Notes: generated from the letters alone by a model not told the origin. Positions 54,037-62,990 are shown, counted from the first letter of the stretch. The stretch: 64,000 bases of DNA from Roseococcus pinisoli (GCF_018413645.1 NZ_JAHCDA010000001.1:434001-498000); one strand, 5' to 3'. Translations and numbers: made by a program.

Positions 54037-54475
54037 CAGCCGCGATTTCGTCGAGATCTACACGGATGGCGGCTGCAAGCCCAATCCGGGACCGGGCGGC
54101 TGGGCCGCGATCCTGCGCTTCGGCTCCATGGAGAAGGAACTCACCGGCGCCGACCGTGCGACGACCAACAACCGCATGGAGCTGACGGCCGCCTGCGAGG
54201 CTCTGGAGGCGCTCAAGCGCCCCTGCCGCGTAACCCTGCACACGGACAGCGAATACGTCCGCAACGGCATGGAGCGCTGGATCAAGGGCTGGGTGCGCAA
54301 CAGCTGGCGCAACGCCGCCAAGGAGCCGGTGAAGAACCATGAGCTCTGGCAGCGGCTGCTGGCGGCCGCCAAGCCGCACGAGGTCGAGTGGCGCTGGGTG
54401 AAGGGCCATTCGGGGCACCCGATGAACGAGCGTGCGGACGTCCTGGCGACGCAGGCGCGGGAGAGCCTGGGATAG
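54029..54475 (+). CDS. rnhA: Ribonuclease HI
   Basis: A 148-residue RNase HI that cuts RNA in RNA-DNA hybrids. The DEDD active site is complete: Asp13 in [15 protein letters not shown], Glu51 in NNRMEL, Asp73 in HTDSEY and Asp137 in NERADVLA, with catalytic His127 in KGHSGH. It starts at GTG 54029 inside the end of thrB, so translational coupling is likely. The ispH-thrB-rnhA order is common in alphaproteobacteria. Confidence 0.96.
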   Translation: MPDSRDFVEIYTDGGCKPNPGPGGWAAILRFGSMEKELTGADRATTNNRMELTAACEALEALKRPCRVTLHTDSEYVRNGMERWIKGWVRNSWRNAAKEPVKNHELWQRLLAAAKPHEVEWRWVKGHSGHPMNERADVLATQARESLG

Positions 54476-54544
54476 CCTTGTGAGTGAGGGCGTCGTTTTA
54501 CGCCGAAGCCCCGATCACCGTGAGGTACCGCCGGACAGGCGGGA

Positions 54545-54568
54545 GGCCACCACGAAGAGGTGGTGGCC
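54545..54568. terminator. Hairpin between convergent rnhA and DUF411 gene
   Basis: GGCCACCAC and GTGGTGGCC form a perfect 9-bp stem with a GAAGAG loop in the 102-bp gap. It lies 10 bp from the stop of the minus-strand DUF411 gene. No T-run, so terminator strength is moderate. Confidence 0.6.
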
Positions 54569-54577
54569 CCATCAAGC

Positions 54578-55045
54578 TCAGACCCGCTGATTCCCCCTGA
54601 AGCGCATGAAGACGCCGCGCCCGCCGCCATTGCCGAAGGCGATGACGTCATAGGTGTCGTCGGGCGTGCCAGGCACCTCCATTCCCGGGGAGCCGATCGG
54701 CATGGCCGGGACGGCGAGCCCGCGCACGCCGGCCGGGCGTGTGCTCAGCAGATGCAGGACAGCCTCTGCGGGCACGTGACCCTCCAGGGCGTAGCCGTTG
54801 ACCAACCCCGCGTGGCATGAGGCCAGATCCGACGGAATGCCGAGTATCCGACGCGTAGGCGCCAGTGAGGTGACAAGGTTGTCTTCCACCTGGAAGCCGG
54901 CACCCAGCATATGCTCCTGCCACGCGGTGCAGCATCCGCAATTCGGATCCCGCCATACCCGGAGCTGCAGGGGCCCGGCAGCGATAGCCGGGGCGGTCCC
55001 CGCGGCCATGGCAGTAATCGCTGCCATGAGATGACGTCGCTTCAT
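54578..55045 (-). CDS. DUF411 metal-binding protein, exported
   Basis: A 155-residue secreted DUF411 protein with signal peptide (about 1-23). The Cys-rich motif NCGCC (Cys36, Cys38, Cys39) is followed by SCHAG (Cys77, His78), EGHVP (His90), and the family AVPAMPIGSPGMEVPG. DUF411 proteins are often found in copper- or silver-resistance clusters and probably bind metal in the periplasm. No copper ATPase or CusCBA genes are near here. The role as copper chaperone is inferred from family association. Confidence 0.88.
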   Translation of the reverse strand: MKRRHLMAAITAMAAGTAPAIAAGPLQLRVWRDPNCGCCTAWQEHMLGAGFQVEDNLVTSLAPTRRILGIPSDLASCHAGLVNGYALEGHVPAEAVLHLLSTRPAGVRGLAVPAMPIGSPGMEVPGTPDDTYDVIAFGNGGGRGVFMRFRGNQRV

Positions 55046-55143
55046 GTTTTATCCCTCCGTTCATGCCGCTTTCGCAGCGCCGTAGCCGAGCGGCTTCGGC
55101 CCGGCAACAGGCATCCCCTTCCGTCGTTGAGCGGCATCTCGGT

Positions 55144-56343
55144 TCAGGCTTCCGATCGGAGGGGCGACTTTTCCGGTCTCCGGAAAGCCTGCCGCAATCG
55201 GGCGTTCAGAGGCTCCGTGTAGAAGCGCGCGACGGTCCAGGCCGCAAGGGCGGAAAGCCCGACGAAGGCAGCCATGGCCATGCCCTTGTCGCCATAGGCC
55301 AGCGTGCCGCGAGGCCATGCGCCTCGCATGAGGCCGAGCACGATGATGTGGAACAGGTAGAGCTCGTAGCTGTGCCGTCCCATCCAGCGGATCGCAGCAA
55401 GGAATGGGTTCCGATGTGCCGGACGCCGAGGAGCCTCGCCATGGATGACCACCAGCAGCGCCGCGGTGCCGAAGGCGATCAGGGTGAAGCCGAAGGTCTC
55501 ATTCCCGCGAATGCCGCGAAGATAGGTGACGGTCACGAGCAGCGCGGCCAGCAGGCGGAGCAGCAGTGCCGGCTTTCCGCCGACGCGCCACCGCTCGGCC
55601 AGGAGGGCGGCGCAGCAGCCGAAGGCGATCGCGTCGAAGCAGGCCGGGTAGGCATACAGGAAGCGGATCTCGTCCTCCGCGTGATGGCTGCGATAGAGGG
55701 GACCGATCACGATGGCCACCAGGCAGATCGCCGCCAGGGCCCAGGCTCGCCGCAAGGCGACGCAAAGCACCGGAAAGAGGAGATAGAACATCTCCTCCAC
55801 CGAGAGCGACCAGTAGATGTTCATCGCGTAGTTGAAGTACCACGCATGCTGCATGAGCACGTTGTGCCAGAAGGTCAGGACGGAGAGCAGCGCGAGCGGA
55901 AAGCCGACCTCGGGCCATCCGGGCTTCGCGATGTTCATGAAGGCCGGCTGGCCAGCCAGCCCCAGCCCTAGGATGATCAGCAGGGCGAGGACCAGCCCCG
56001 GCATGATGCGGGCGAAGCGGAAGGCGTAGAAGCTCCGCAGATCGACTTTCCCGGGCTCGCCATGGCGGCGCATCGTGGTGCCCGTGATCAGGTAGCCCGA
56101 GATGACGAAGAACATCGTCACGCCGTAGTTGCCATTGCGCGCCACCGCCTGGATCGCGTCCTCGGGCAGCAGAAGCGCAAGCGGGCTGTCGACCAGGGAA
56201 TAGCTCAGGTGGAAGTGCAGCAGCATCACGAGCGAGATCGCGATCCCGCGCAGCGTATCGATGGCCGGATTTCTTGTGGCGGTGACTGGCGCCGGCAATG
56301 CCGCCGGCCGCGCCAGGTGAGAAACGGGTTTCAGCGCGCCCAC
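55144..56343 (-). CDS. Membrane acyltransferase family 3 protein (OatA/OafA-like core)
   Basis: A roughly 400-residue integral membrane acyltransferase with about ten helices. The conserved N-terminal pattern IDTLRGIAISLVMLLHFHLSY carries the catalytic-type His. FFVISGYLITG and LRSFYAFRFARIMPGLVLAL follow; no C-terminal SGNH domain is present. Such proteins acetylate or acylate sugars on LPS, peptidoglycan, Nod factors or antibiotics. The exact start is uncertain: GTG at 56343 overlaps the end of the beta-lactamase-like gene by 13 bp; TTG at 56298 is an alternative. Coupling to the beta-lactamase-like gene suggests a cell-wall or surface-glycan role. Confidence 0.85.
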   Translation of the reverse strand: MGALKPVSHLARPAALPAPVTATRNPAIDTLRGIAISLVMLLHFHLSYSLVDSPLALLLPEDAIQAVARNGNYGVTMFFVISGYLITGTTMRRHGEPGKVDLRSFYAFRFARIMPGLVLALLIILGLGLAGQPAFMNIAKPGWPEVGFPLALLSVLTFWHNVLMQHAWYFNYAMNIYWSLSVEEMFYLLFPVLCVALRRAWALAAICLVAIVIGPLYRSHHAEDEIRFLYAYPACFDAIAFGCCAALLAERWRVGGKPALLLRLLAALLVTVTYLRGIRGNETFGFTLIAFGTAALLVVIHGEAPRRPAHRNPFLAAIRWMGRHSYELYLFHIIVLGLMRGAWPRGTLAYGDKGMAMAAFVGLSALAAWTVARFYTEPLNARLRQAFRRPEKSPLRSEA

Positions 56344-57182
56344 TCCACGATGGCCGCGCCCACCTCGCGCAAGGCCGCCTCGCGCGCATCCAGCCCCACG
56401 CCCGGCGCGTCGTAATAGGCCGCGACCAGGAGCGGCGCGCGTTCGGGCGGGCGGATGATGGCGTAGTCGTTCGTCTGGCGGCTCAGGCTGGTACCGGGCC
56501 GGTCGCCTGCCACCCAATCCGGCGGCAGGGCCGCACGCAGGCGGCGACGGCCCGGGGTGCAGGCCACCATCCAGCCTTCGAGCTTCGCCTGCGCTGCGGC
56601 ACCGAGCGCCGATCCCAGCAGGATGGCGCGGATGGAGGTGACGACGGCACGAGGCGAGGTCGTGTCGAAGTCGCCGCTGGGCTCGTTGGCCTGGGGCTCA
56701 TAGCGGTCCATCCGCGTCGTCTCGTCACCCAGGCCGCGCAGGAACCGGGTGAGCGCGGCAGGCCCACCGCTGGCGCGCATCAGCAGGACGGAGGCGGTGT
56801 TGTCGCTGACCTCCACCATCGCCCGGCACAGATCCTCGACGGAGAGGCCGCCTCGGCCGAGATGGGCCTTGGTGACCGGCGAGGTGAAGATGAGGTCCCG
56901 CGCCCCATAGGGGAGGAGGCGATCCGGCCGTTCCAGGCCGCCCTCGATCCGGGCCAGCACTTGCGCCGCGAGCAGCCCCTTGAAGGTGCTGCACATCAGG
57001 AACCGCTCCTCGGCGCGATGCGCGCAAACGCGCCCGGTGCCCGTGTCGAGCGCAAAGACCCCCAGACGCCCGCCGCGTCGCTGCTCGATCGCCGCCATCG
57101 CCCCGGTGCCGGCTACGGCCGCGCGTGCGTCGAACAGCCCCAGCCCGATCGGCAGGACGGGCAGTGACCGTCGGGAGATCAT
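56331..57182 (-). CDS. Class A beta-lactamase-like serine hydrolase with RPG in place of KTG
   Basis: A 283-residue protein with the class A beta-lactamase fold and a signal-like N-terminus. The SxxK motif is STFK (Ser65, Lys68), SDN is at 126-128, and an omega-loop Glu-like segment reads YEPQANEP (Glu162, Asn166). The third box, normally KTG, reads RPG (228-230) in GDRPGTSLSRQTNDYAII. The usual Lys that binds the substrate carboxylate is thus Arg and the Thr is Pro, which could alter or abolish activity. GTG or Cys-Cys carbapenemase pairing is absent, as there is Cys64 but no partner near 232. It overlaps the acyltransferase gene. Activity on beta-lactams is unproven. Confidence 0.82.
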   Translation of the reverse strand: MISRRSLPVLPIGLGLFDARAAVAGTGAMAAIEQRRGGRLGVFALDTGTGRVCAHRAEERFLMCSTFKGLLAAQVLARIEGGLERPDRLLPYGARDLIFTSPVTKAHLGRGGLSVEDLCRAMVEVSDNTASVLLMRASGGPAALTRFLRGLGDETTRMDRYEPQANEPSGDFDTTSPRAVVTSIRAILLGSALGAAAQAKLEGWMVACTPGRRRLRAALPPDWVAGDRPGTSLSRQTNDYAIIRPPERAPLLVAAYYDAPGVGLDAREAALREVGAAIVEWAR

Positions 57183-57319
57183 CGTTCAGCTTCTCCTGGG
57201 CGGGCTCCAGCGAGCCCCGAATCCTGGCCGAAGCTAACGCCAACCGGGAGGCGGCGCCCCGCCCGATCCGGGATGCCTGGGTTGCCTCCTGCCGGGTTGA
57301 TCGGAGGGTGTATCGCTCT

Positions 57320-58564
57320 TCAGGCGATGATGCGCGGCCGCGAGCGCAGCAACGGCAACGACATCGCGACGACCGGCAGCACGAGCATCGCCCAGGCGGC
57401 CGAGTAGCCGACGTGATCCACGACGAGGCCGAAGAGCAAGGGACCCAGCGCCATCACCACCATGCAGAGCGTCGTCGCGAAGGCCACGGTCGCGGCGATC
57501 GATCCCTTTGGGGCGCATTCCGCGATCTGGAGCAGGTAGAGCGGAAACCATCCGATCCCGAAGAACCCTAGCACGACGAGGATGGCGGCAATGGCGGGCA
57601 AGGGCGTGCCGATGGGCAATGCCGCGAGAGCGACGGCCGCACCGGCGCTCAGCAGCGAGACGACGCCGAATGACTGGACCCTGCGTCCCGACAGGAAGCG
57701 GTCGCTGGCCCAGGGCAGCAGCACCCGCCCCGGGATGCCGGCAAGTTGTGCCCCCGCGAAGAGCGAGGCCGCGAGGACCATCCCCAGGCCAAGCCCTTCC
57801 GCCACGAAGCCGATGACATGCGCCGTGAAGGTGAACTGGAACGCGCACATGGCGATACCAAGCCGCAGGACCGGCCAGAAGGTGGGCTCCCGGCCCACGA
57901 CACGGACAAGGGCGCGCGGCGAAAGAGGCTGATCCGCCTTCGCCGCAACCTCGCCGCCCTCCCGATAGAAGCACCAGAACAACCCGGCGCCCAACAGCGA
58001 GACACCGGCGCCCGCCCACGCCGCCGCATGCCAGCCGTGATGCACCGCCAGGAAGGGCAGCAGGCCGGCGGCGATCATCGTGCCGAAGGGCACCGCGGCC
58101 TGCCGGAACCCGGTGGCGAGGCCGCGGTGCCGGGGCGGGAACCAGCGCAGGATGGCCCGCGTGCCGCCCGGCTGCACCGCCGCGTAGGTGCCGCCCAGGA
58201 ACGCCATGCAGAGGAGAAGCGCCGGAAGGCCTTCCGCGAAGGCCGCGGCGCCCGCCAGGGCCAGCGCCATGCCCAGCATCGCCAGCCCCACGACGGTTCG
58301 CTCGCCATGCCGATCGATGGCGCGGCCGAGCGCGAACATCGTCACGATCTGCGCGCCGTTCATGACGGTGACGGCGAGCGAGGCCGAGGCGAGCGAAACG
58401 CCGAAGGCCTCCCGCCAGAAGGGCACGAGGATGTAGATCCCCTGCGCCGCGACCGACCCCGCCGTCTGCGTCGCGACGGCCACGGCCAGCACCGTCCAGA
58501 TATAGGGATCGGCCCGCGCGGCCGAAACCGGCGAGCGGGATGGGAGGGGATCGGCGGAAGCCAT
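57320..58564 (-). CDS. MFS transporter
   Basis: A 414-residue major facilitator superfamily protein with 12 predicted helices. The loop 2-3 signature region reads GRAIDRHGERTVVG, helix 4 has MAFLGGTYAAVQPGG, and the centre has a cytosolic loop around residue 205-220. The FLGGTYAAVQPGGTRAILRWFPPRHRGLATG stretch is typical of drug or organic-acid MFS families. It is divergent from a LysR-type gene, a frequent pairing where the regulator controls the transporter. The substrate is unknown. Confidence 0.88.
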   Translation of the reverse strand: MASADPLPSRSPVSAARADPYIWTVLAVAVATQTAGSVAAQGIYILVPFWREAFGVSLASASLAVTVMNGAQIVTMFALGRAIDRHGERTVVGLAMLGMALALAGAAAFAEGLPALLLCMAFLGGTYAAVQPGGTRAILRWFPPRHRGLATGFRQAAVPFGTMIAAGLLPFLAVHHGWHAAAWAGAGVSLLGAGLFWCFYREGGEVAAKADQPLSPRALVRVVGREPTFWPVLRLGIAMCAFQFTFTAHVIGFVAEGLGLGMVLAASLFAGAQLAGIPGRVLLPWASDRFLSGRRVQSFGVVSLLSAGAAVALAALPIGTPLPAIAAILVVLGFFGIGWFPLYLLQIAECAPKGSIAATVAFATTLCMVVMALGPLLFGLVVDHVGYSAAWAMLVLPVVAMSLPLLRSRPRIIA

Positions 58565-58640
58565 GGCGGGAGATCCGATGTTGCCGCGCTAGTGAAATCC
58601 CAGGCGAACCGGACAGAAACCATGGCCATGGATATCTCAG

Positions 58641-58659
58641 TGATTATCGTCTGTTATCA
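58641..58659. promoter_or_regulatory. LysR-type operator box, TGAT-N11-ATCA
   Basis: TGATTATCGTCTGTTATCA is a partial palindrome with TGAT/ATCA arms and the T-N11-A spacing typical of LysR-family binding sites. It lies 6 bp before the LysR start and 77 bp before the MFS start, in the only AT-rich part of the gap. It may serve autoregulation and control of the transporter. Confidence 0.55.
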
Positions 58660-58664
58660 TCGCC

Positions 58665-59510
58665 ATGCGCCCGCTGGATCCCGATGCCGTCGAGGCTTTC
58701 GTTCTCGTCGCCGACCTTCGCTCCTTCACCCGCGCCGCGGGCGTGCTGAACACGACTCAGGCCGCCGTCTCCCTGCGTCTGCGGCGGCTGGAAGAAAGAC
58801 TGGGCCAGCGCCTGCTGGAGAGAACGCCGCGGCAGGTGCGGCTCTCCGCCGCGGGAGAGCAGTTCCTGGTGCTGGCCCGTGACCTCGTCGCCGCCCAACG
58901 CCGCGCGGCCGAGGCTTTCGAGGAGGCGCCCACGCGCTTGTCCGTCGGGGTGACGCATCACCTCATGGGTCCCGATCTGCCGAAACTCCTCCGGCGCATC
59001 GGAGAGCACGATGCGGGCGTGACGCTTCATCTCCGGACGGGCAGCACCAGGGGGCTGCTGGACCTCTACGACGCGGGAGAATTGGATGCCGTCGTCGTCA
59101 TGCGCTACGACGAAAGCCGCCGGGACGGCGAGGTGCTGCTGACCGAGGATTTCGGCTGGTTCTCCGCCCCCGACTTCGCCCTGCCCGCGGGCTCGCCCCT
59201 GCCGCTGGCGATTCAACCCGAACCCTGCAGCCTTCGAGCCATGGCGATCCGCTCGCTCGACGCGGCGGGGGTGCGCTGGCGGGAGGCGTTCGTCGGCATC
59301 GGCGCGGCGGCGGCGGGGGCCGCAGCGGCGGCAGGGCTGGCGGTCGCTCCCCTCGCCCGCCGGGCCGCTCCGGCCGGAACGATCGAAGTCGGACAAGGGA
59401 TCGGCCTGCCGCCTTTGCCGGGGCGCGAGGCGATACTGCACTCGAAGGTCGCCGGTGCGCGGGCCGGTGCTGTTCTTCGTCGTGTCGCAGGTGCGTTCCG
59501 CTCGATGTGA
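58665..59510 (+). CDS. LysR-family transcriptional regulator
   Basis: A 281-residue LysR-type regulator. The N-terminal winged helix (residues about 5-64) has FVLVADLRSFTRAAGVLNTTQAAVSLRLRRLEERLGQRLLERT. The effector domain begins about residue 88 (RLSVGVTHHLMGPDLPKLL) and ends in the usual alpha/beta two-lobe form. It is divergent from the MFS gene, with a LysR box in between, so it most likely regulates that transporter. The effector is unknown. Confidence 0.92.
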   Translation: MRPLDPDAVEAFVLVADLRSFTRAAGVLNTTQAAVSLRLRRLEERLGQRLLERTPRQVRLSAAGEQFLVLARDLVAAQRRAAEAFEEAPTRLSVGVTHHLMGPDLPKLLRRIGEHDAGVTLHLRTGSTRGLLDLYDAGELDAVVVMRYDESRRDGEVLLTEDFGWFSAPDFALPAGSPLPLAIQPEPCSLRAMAIRSLDAAGVRWREAFVGIGAAAAGAAAAAGLAVAPLARRAAPAGTIEVGQGIGLPPLPGREAILHSKVAGARAGAVLRRVAGAFRSM

Positions 59511-59660
59511 GCGGTCGACGGCCTTGCGAACCGCAGGGTCCCGAACGGCATGATCGCTCACAAAGCCGCAATCCGGAAAATTTGAGTTGCGGACGATAAG
59601 GGTCTGGAATCTGTTGGCATAAGCGGGCGGAGAAGGGCTTTCCCACCGCGGGAGACGACC

Positions 59661-61226
59661 TTGAACCGAACGCGCGTCATTGTCCTGGCCGTCATGCTGG
59701 CCGTCATCGGGGTGATCATCCCCATGGCCGCCACCGTCTACTACTCCTGGACGCGGGCCGTCCGGAAAGAACAGGCTCTTCTGGAGGCCTATGCCCAGCG
59801 CGTGATCACCCGCGCCGGCGTGTCGATCGCCGAGGTGCGAAGCGCGCTCAGCGCCGCGGCGGAATTTACGGAGACGCCCTGCTCGGACGAGCACATCGCC
59901 CGCATGCGCGCGGCGACCTTCCGCACCCATTCGATCGAGCAGATCGGATATCACCAGGGCGGCGTGCAGAGATGCACCTCCTGGGGCGTCGATCATTCCG
60001 GATTCCGCCCGCCCCCGAGCGACTTCACGACCGAGGACGGCGTCCAGATCTGGAACCGAATCAGGCCAATGGCGAATCCCGAGGTCGAGAAACTCGCGAT
60101 GATGCTGGGCTCGTACAGCGTCGTCGTCGACCCCGAGAGGGTCGTGGACATCATGGCCGATCCGGGCATCCGGCTCGCCCTGGCGACGAACACCGGTGCC
60201 GTTCTGGGCGTCCTCAACGCCCCCAACCCGACCCTGGTCGCGCGCCTGATCGCCGACCCTCACCACGGCCTCAACGAGGACTATCTCTTCGCCACCGTGC
60301 GTCAGGCCGGCTGGACCGCGGTCGCCGTGGTCTCCCGCGACCAATTGCTCCACCGCGTGCAGCGGGAGCAGCTGATCTTCCTGCCGCTCGGTGGCTTCAT
60401 TTCGGCCTTCATGGTCGGCATCGTCATCTGGCTGTCGCGGCGGCGGCTTTCCCCGCTGGGCGAGCTGACGGTGGCGGTCCAGAATCGCGAGTTCATCGTC
60501 CACTACCAGCCGATCATCGAGCTCGCGACCGGCCGCTGCATCGGCGCCGAGGCCCTGGTCCGCTGGCAGCGGCCGGATGGATCGCTGGTGCGGCCGGACT
60601 TCTTCATTCCCCTGGCCGAGGAGAGCGGATTGATCCTGCCGATCACCGACCAGGTGATCGATGCCGTGGTCGCCGAGGTAGCCTCGCTGCTCGTGGCCGA
60701 TCGCTCGCTGCACATCTCCATCAACCTGTCGGCGGACGACATCCTCTCGGCCCGGTTCCTTCCGATCCTCCACCGCGCCATCGAGGGAAGCGGCATCGCC
60801 ATCACCCAGATCTGGCTCGAGGCGACCGAGCGCGGCTTCGTGGACGTCCAGGCGGCCCGCGAGACGATCCGGAAGGCGCGGGACCTCGGCCACACCGTCG
60901 CCATCGACGACTTCGGCACGGGGTATTCCAGCCTCTCCTACCTGCAGGGCTTTCCGTTGGATGTGCTGAAGATCGACAAGTCCTTCGTCGATACGCTCGG
61001 CCTGGATTCGGTGACGAGCTCCGTCACGCCGCACATCATCGCCATGGCGAAGGCGCTGGATCTCAAGATCATCGCGGAAGGTGTCGAGACGCAGCGGCAG
61101 CTCGACGACCTGCTGCAGCGCGACATCGAATACGGGCAGGGATGGCTGTTTTCGAAGGCCCTCAGCGCGCCGGACTTCATCGTCTATTGCCGCCTTAATC
61201 GGGACACGACCGCGCTGGAGGGATAG
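59661..61226 (+). CDS. CSS-domain, membrane-bound EAL cyclic-di-GMP phosphodiesterase
   Basis: A 521-residue protein with a helix at about 8-28, a periplasmic region to about 234, a second helix (235-257) and a cytosolic EAL domain (about 265-515). The periplasmic part has two cysteines, Cys74 in TPCSDEH and Cys105 in QRCTSWG, as in PdeC-type redox-sensing CSS domains. The EAL domain keeps EALVRW, the NLSADD Asn, DDFGTGYSSL, KIDKSF and EGVET. It should therefore hydrolyse cyclic di-GMP. The start is TTG at 59661 with GGAG 7 bp upstream. It stands alone, with no adjacent GGDEF gene. Confidence 0.9.
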   Translation: MNRTRVIVLAVMLAVIGVIIPMAATVYYSWTRAVRKEQALLEAYAQRVITRAGVSIAEVRSALSAAAEFTETPCSDEHIARMRAATFRTHSIEQIGYHQGGVQRCTSWGVDHSGFRPPPSDFTTEDGVQIWNRIRPMANPEVEKLAMMLGSYSVVVDPERVVDIMADPGIRLALATNTGAVLGVLNAPNPTLVARLIADPHHGLNEDYLFATVRQAGWTAVAVVSRDQLLHRVQREQLIFLPLGGFISAFMVGIVIWLSRRRLSPLGELTVAVQNREFIVHYQPIIELATGRCIGAEALVRWQRPDGSLVRPDFFIPLAEESGLILPITDQVIDAVVAEVASLLVADRSLHISINLSADDILSARFLPILHRAIEGSGIAITQIWLEATERGFVDVQAARETIRKARDLGHTVAIDDFGTGYSSLSYLQGFPLDVLKIDKSFVDTLGLDSVTSSVTPHIIAMAKALDLKIIAEGVETQRQLDDLLQRDIEYGQGWLFSKALSAPDFIVYCRLNRDTTALEG

Positions 61227-61265
61227 GCTGCCTTCGCGCCGAAATGACGGCCTCGGCCTGCGTGC

Positions 61266-61556
61266 TCAGTGCTTGTCGCGAGGCTCGAAGCCATGGGTAT
61301 AGGGAACCGCTCCGCCATACACGCCGCGCAGAACGGGCGTCTCAACCCAGGCGATCACGGTGCCCGATGAATCGACGAGACGCGCTCGGCACGGCCGGAC
61401 GCAATCCGGCGGCAGGGGCCTGTCGGCGTAATCCGCCAGCCAGCGTTCGGCCCACCTCATCCCTTCAAGCTGGGCCTCGGTCCACATGACCGGCGGAAGC
61501 CCGAGGTCGCCGGGATCACGTGCGTAAAATTCAATGGTGTAGATGCCCCTGGCCAT
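61266..61556 (-). CDS. Hypothetical protein, 96 residues
   Basis: A 96-residue protein with GAGGG about 8 bp before its ATG. It has no signal peptide or membrane segment. The sequence is Trp/Arg-rich with ARGIYTIEFYARDPGDLG, MWTEAQLEGMRWAERWLADY and a C-terminal LVDSSGTVIAWVETPVLRG strand pair. I recognise no family. It could be a small cytosolic accessory protein; a coding role is supported by composition and the ribosome-binding site only. Confidence 0.55.
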   Translation of the reverse strand: MARGIYTIEFYARDPGDLGLPPVMWTEAQLEGMRWAERWLADYADRPLPPDCVRPCRARLVDSSGTVIAWVETPVLRGVYGGAVPYTHGFEPRDKH

Positions 61557-61696
61557 CTCTCGCCCTCGACCGATTTTCGTTCGAGCGCGCTTGCTGCGCG
61601 CCGTTTCCGATCACACAACGTCGTGCAGATCGCACCGGTTTCGCCGCCCGCAAATCTTAACATTCGGGGGCTAAAGGCGCCGCTGGCAGGCGGGAA

Positions 61697-62002
61697 TTAC
61701 GCTTCCGCGAGGTCCCGCGCACCCACCTCCGTCAGGGCTTTCCGAAGGGCATCGCCGCCCGCCGCCGAGAGCTCGACGGAAACCTCCACGGCGCCATGCA
61801 GGGCAGCGTCGTCGCGCTCCCGCGTTCCCACCTGGGCGTCCGGCGCGTCCGAACCGGCGATCCGGGTGCCCACCGTGTTCCTGGCCCCCACGGGGTGAGC
61901 GGAAACACCTTCGCGCTTCACGCCATGCTTCTGCACGAGGTGTTCAATCGCCAGTTCCGCTTGGCGACGCGTGTCGAATCGGGCGGTCAGGGTGCGGGCC
62001 AT
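61697..62002 (-). CDS. Hypothetical stress-protein-like protein, about 101 residues
   Basis: A small protein beginning MARTLTARFDTRRQAELAIEHL, resembling the N-terminus of general-stress (YflT/17M-like) proteins where an RxFDT strand precedes a pairing helix. The middle is Asp/Gly-rich (GSDAPDAQVGTRERDD), and the end VEVSVELSAAGGDALRKALTEVGA forms a second strand-helix unit. ATG at 62002 has GGAG 8 bp upstream; 62014 is an alternative start. Function unknown. Confidence 0.6.
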   Translation of the reverse strand: MARTLTARFDTRRQAELAIEHLVQKHGVKREGVSAHPVGARNTVGTRIAGSDAPDAQVGTRERDDAALHGAVEVSVELSAAGGDALRKALTEVGARDLAEA

Positions 62003-62084
62003 CTCGTTCTCCATCTTCGCTGTCAGGATTCAGAACGTGGTGCAGGCGAGCAAAGTTGCCGCGGAGCGCTTCGGCGCGTCACCG

Positions 62085-62990
62085 TCAGGCGACAGAGATG
62101 ACGAGCTTGCCGGTGACGCGGCCCCTGGCACTGACCTCCAGCGCCTCCACCGTCTGCACCAACGGAAAGCTCCGCTCTACGCGCAGCCCGAAGAGGCCTT
62201 CGACACAAAGCAGCGCCACATTCGCGAAGATCCGCTCCGGATCCTTCGGCGGCCCGTGGGAGAACTTCGCGCCGTATTGCTCCGCCGAGAAATCGGCAAC
62301 GGAAAGCACGCGCGACGCCTCGCCGACGATATCGATCAGCTCTGGGATGATACCGGAGCCGGCAAGATCGAGGGCCGCGTCCACTCCCCCGGGCGCGAGC
62401 TCCCTCACCCGCGCCGCCAAGCCGGGCCCGTAGGTTGTCGGGATGGCGCCGAGGCTGCGCAGATAGTCGTGCTTCGGTGCACTCGCCGTGCCGATCACGA
62501 CAATTCCGCGCAGCCGCGCAAGCTGCAGGACGGCGGAGCCGATCCCACCCGCGGCGCCACTTGCCAGCAGCGTCTGGCCGGCTGTCACGCCCACTTCGTC
62601 GAGGGCGCGCGTCGCCGTGTCGACGATCACGGGGAGGCCACCGGCGACCTCGAAGGAAAGGTCCTCCGGCTTGCGGGCCCAATGCGTGAGGACCGCAAAT
62701 TCGGCCATCGTGCCTTCACCGAAGCCGAAGACCGCATTGCCGACCGAAACGCCGGAAACGCCGGCGCCGACCTCATCCACGATGCCTGAGGCCTCGACGC
62801 CGATACCCGCGGGAAAGGTGACCTCCTCGAAGTTGCGATACTGCCCGTCCCGCCGCTTCCAGTCCGAGGGATTGACCCCCGCGGCCCTGACGGCGATCCG
62901 CACCTGGCCGGAGCCGGCATGAGGCTCCTCGACCTCGACCACCTGCACGACCTCCGGCCCGCCATATCCGCTGAGCTGAACTGCCTTCAT
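62085..62990 (-). CDS. MDR-type NADPH:quinone oxidoreductase
   Basis: A 301-residue zinc-free medium-chain dehydrogenase/reductase. The N-terminal domain has RIAVRAAGVNPSDWKRRDG and IGVEASGIVDEVGAG; the Rossmann domain has TLLASGAAGGIGSAVLQLARLRG for NADPH. It is more like enone/quinone reductases than the gene at 32977, and shares only the fold with it. Its ATG overlaps the stop of the MFS gene (ATGA) with AGGAG inside the end of that gene, so the pair is coupled. A detoxification role with the efflux pump is plausible but inferred. Confidence 0.9.
   Translation of the reverse strand: MKAVQLSGYGGPEVVQVVEVEEPHAGSGQVRIAVRAAGVNPSDWKRRDGQYRNFEEVTFPAGIGVEASGIVDEVGAGVSGVSVGNAVFGFGEGTMAEFAVLTHWARKPEDLSFEVAGGLPVIVDTATRALDEVGVTAGQTLLASGAAGGIGSAVLQLARLRGIVVIGTASAPKHDYLRSLGAIPTTYGPGLAARVRELAPGGVDAALDLAGSGIIPELIDIVGEASRVLSVADFSAEQYGAKFSHGPPKDPERIFANVALLCVEGLFGLRVERSFPLVQTVEALEVSARGRVTGKLVISVA

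Noticed and set aside
58644-61034. A 796-residue minus-strand frame opposite the LysR and EAL genes
   Set aside because: Both plus-strand genes have strong family motifs; the antisense frame has none.
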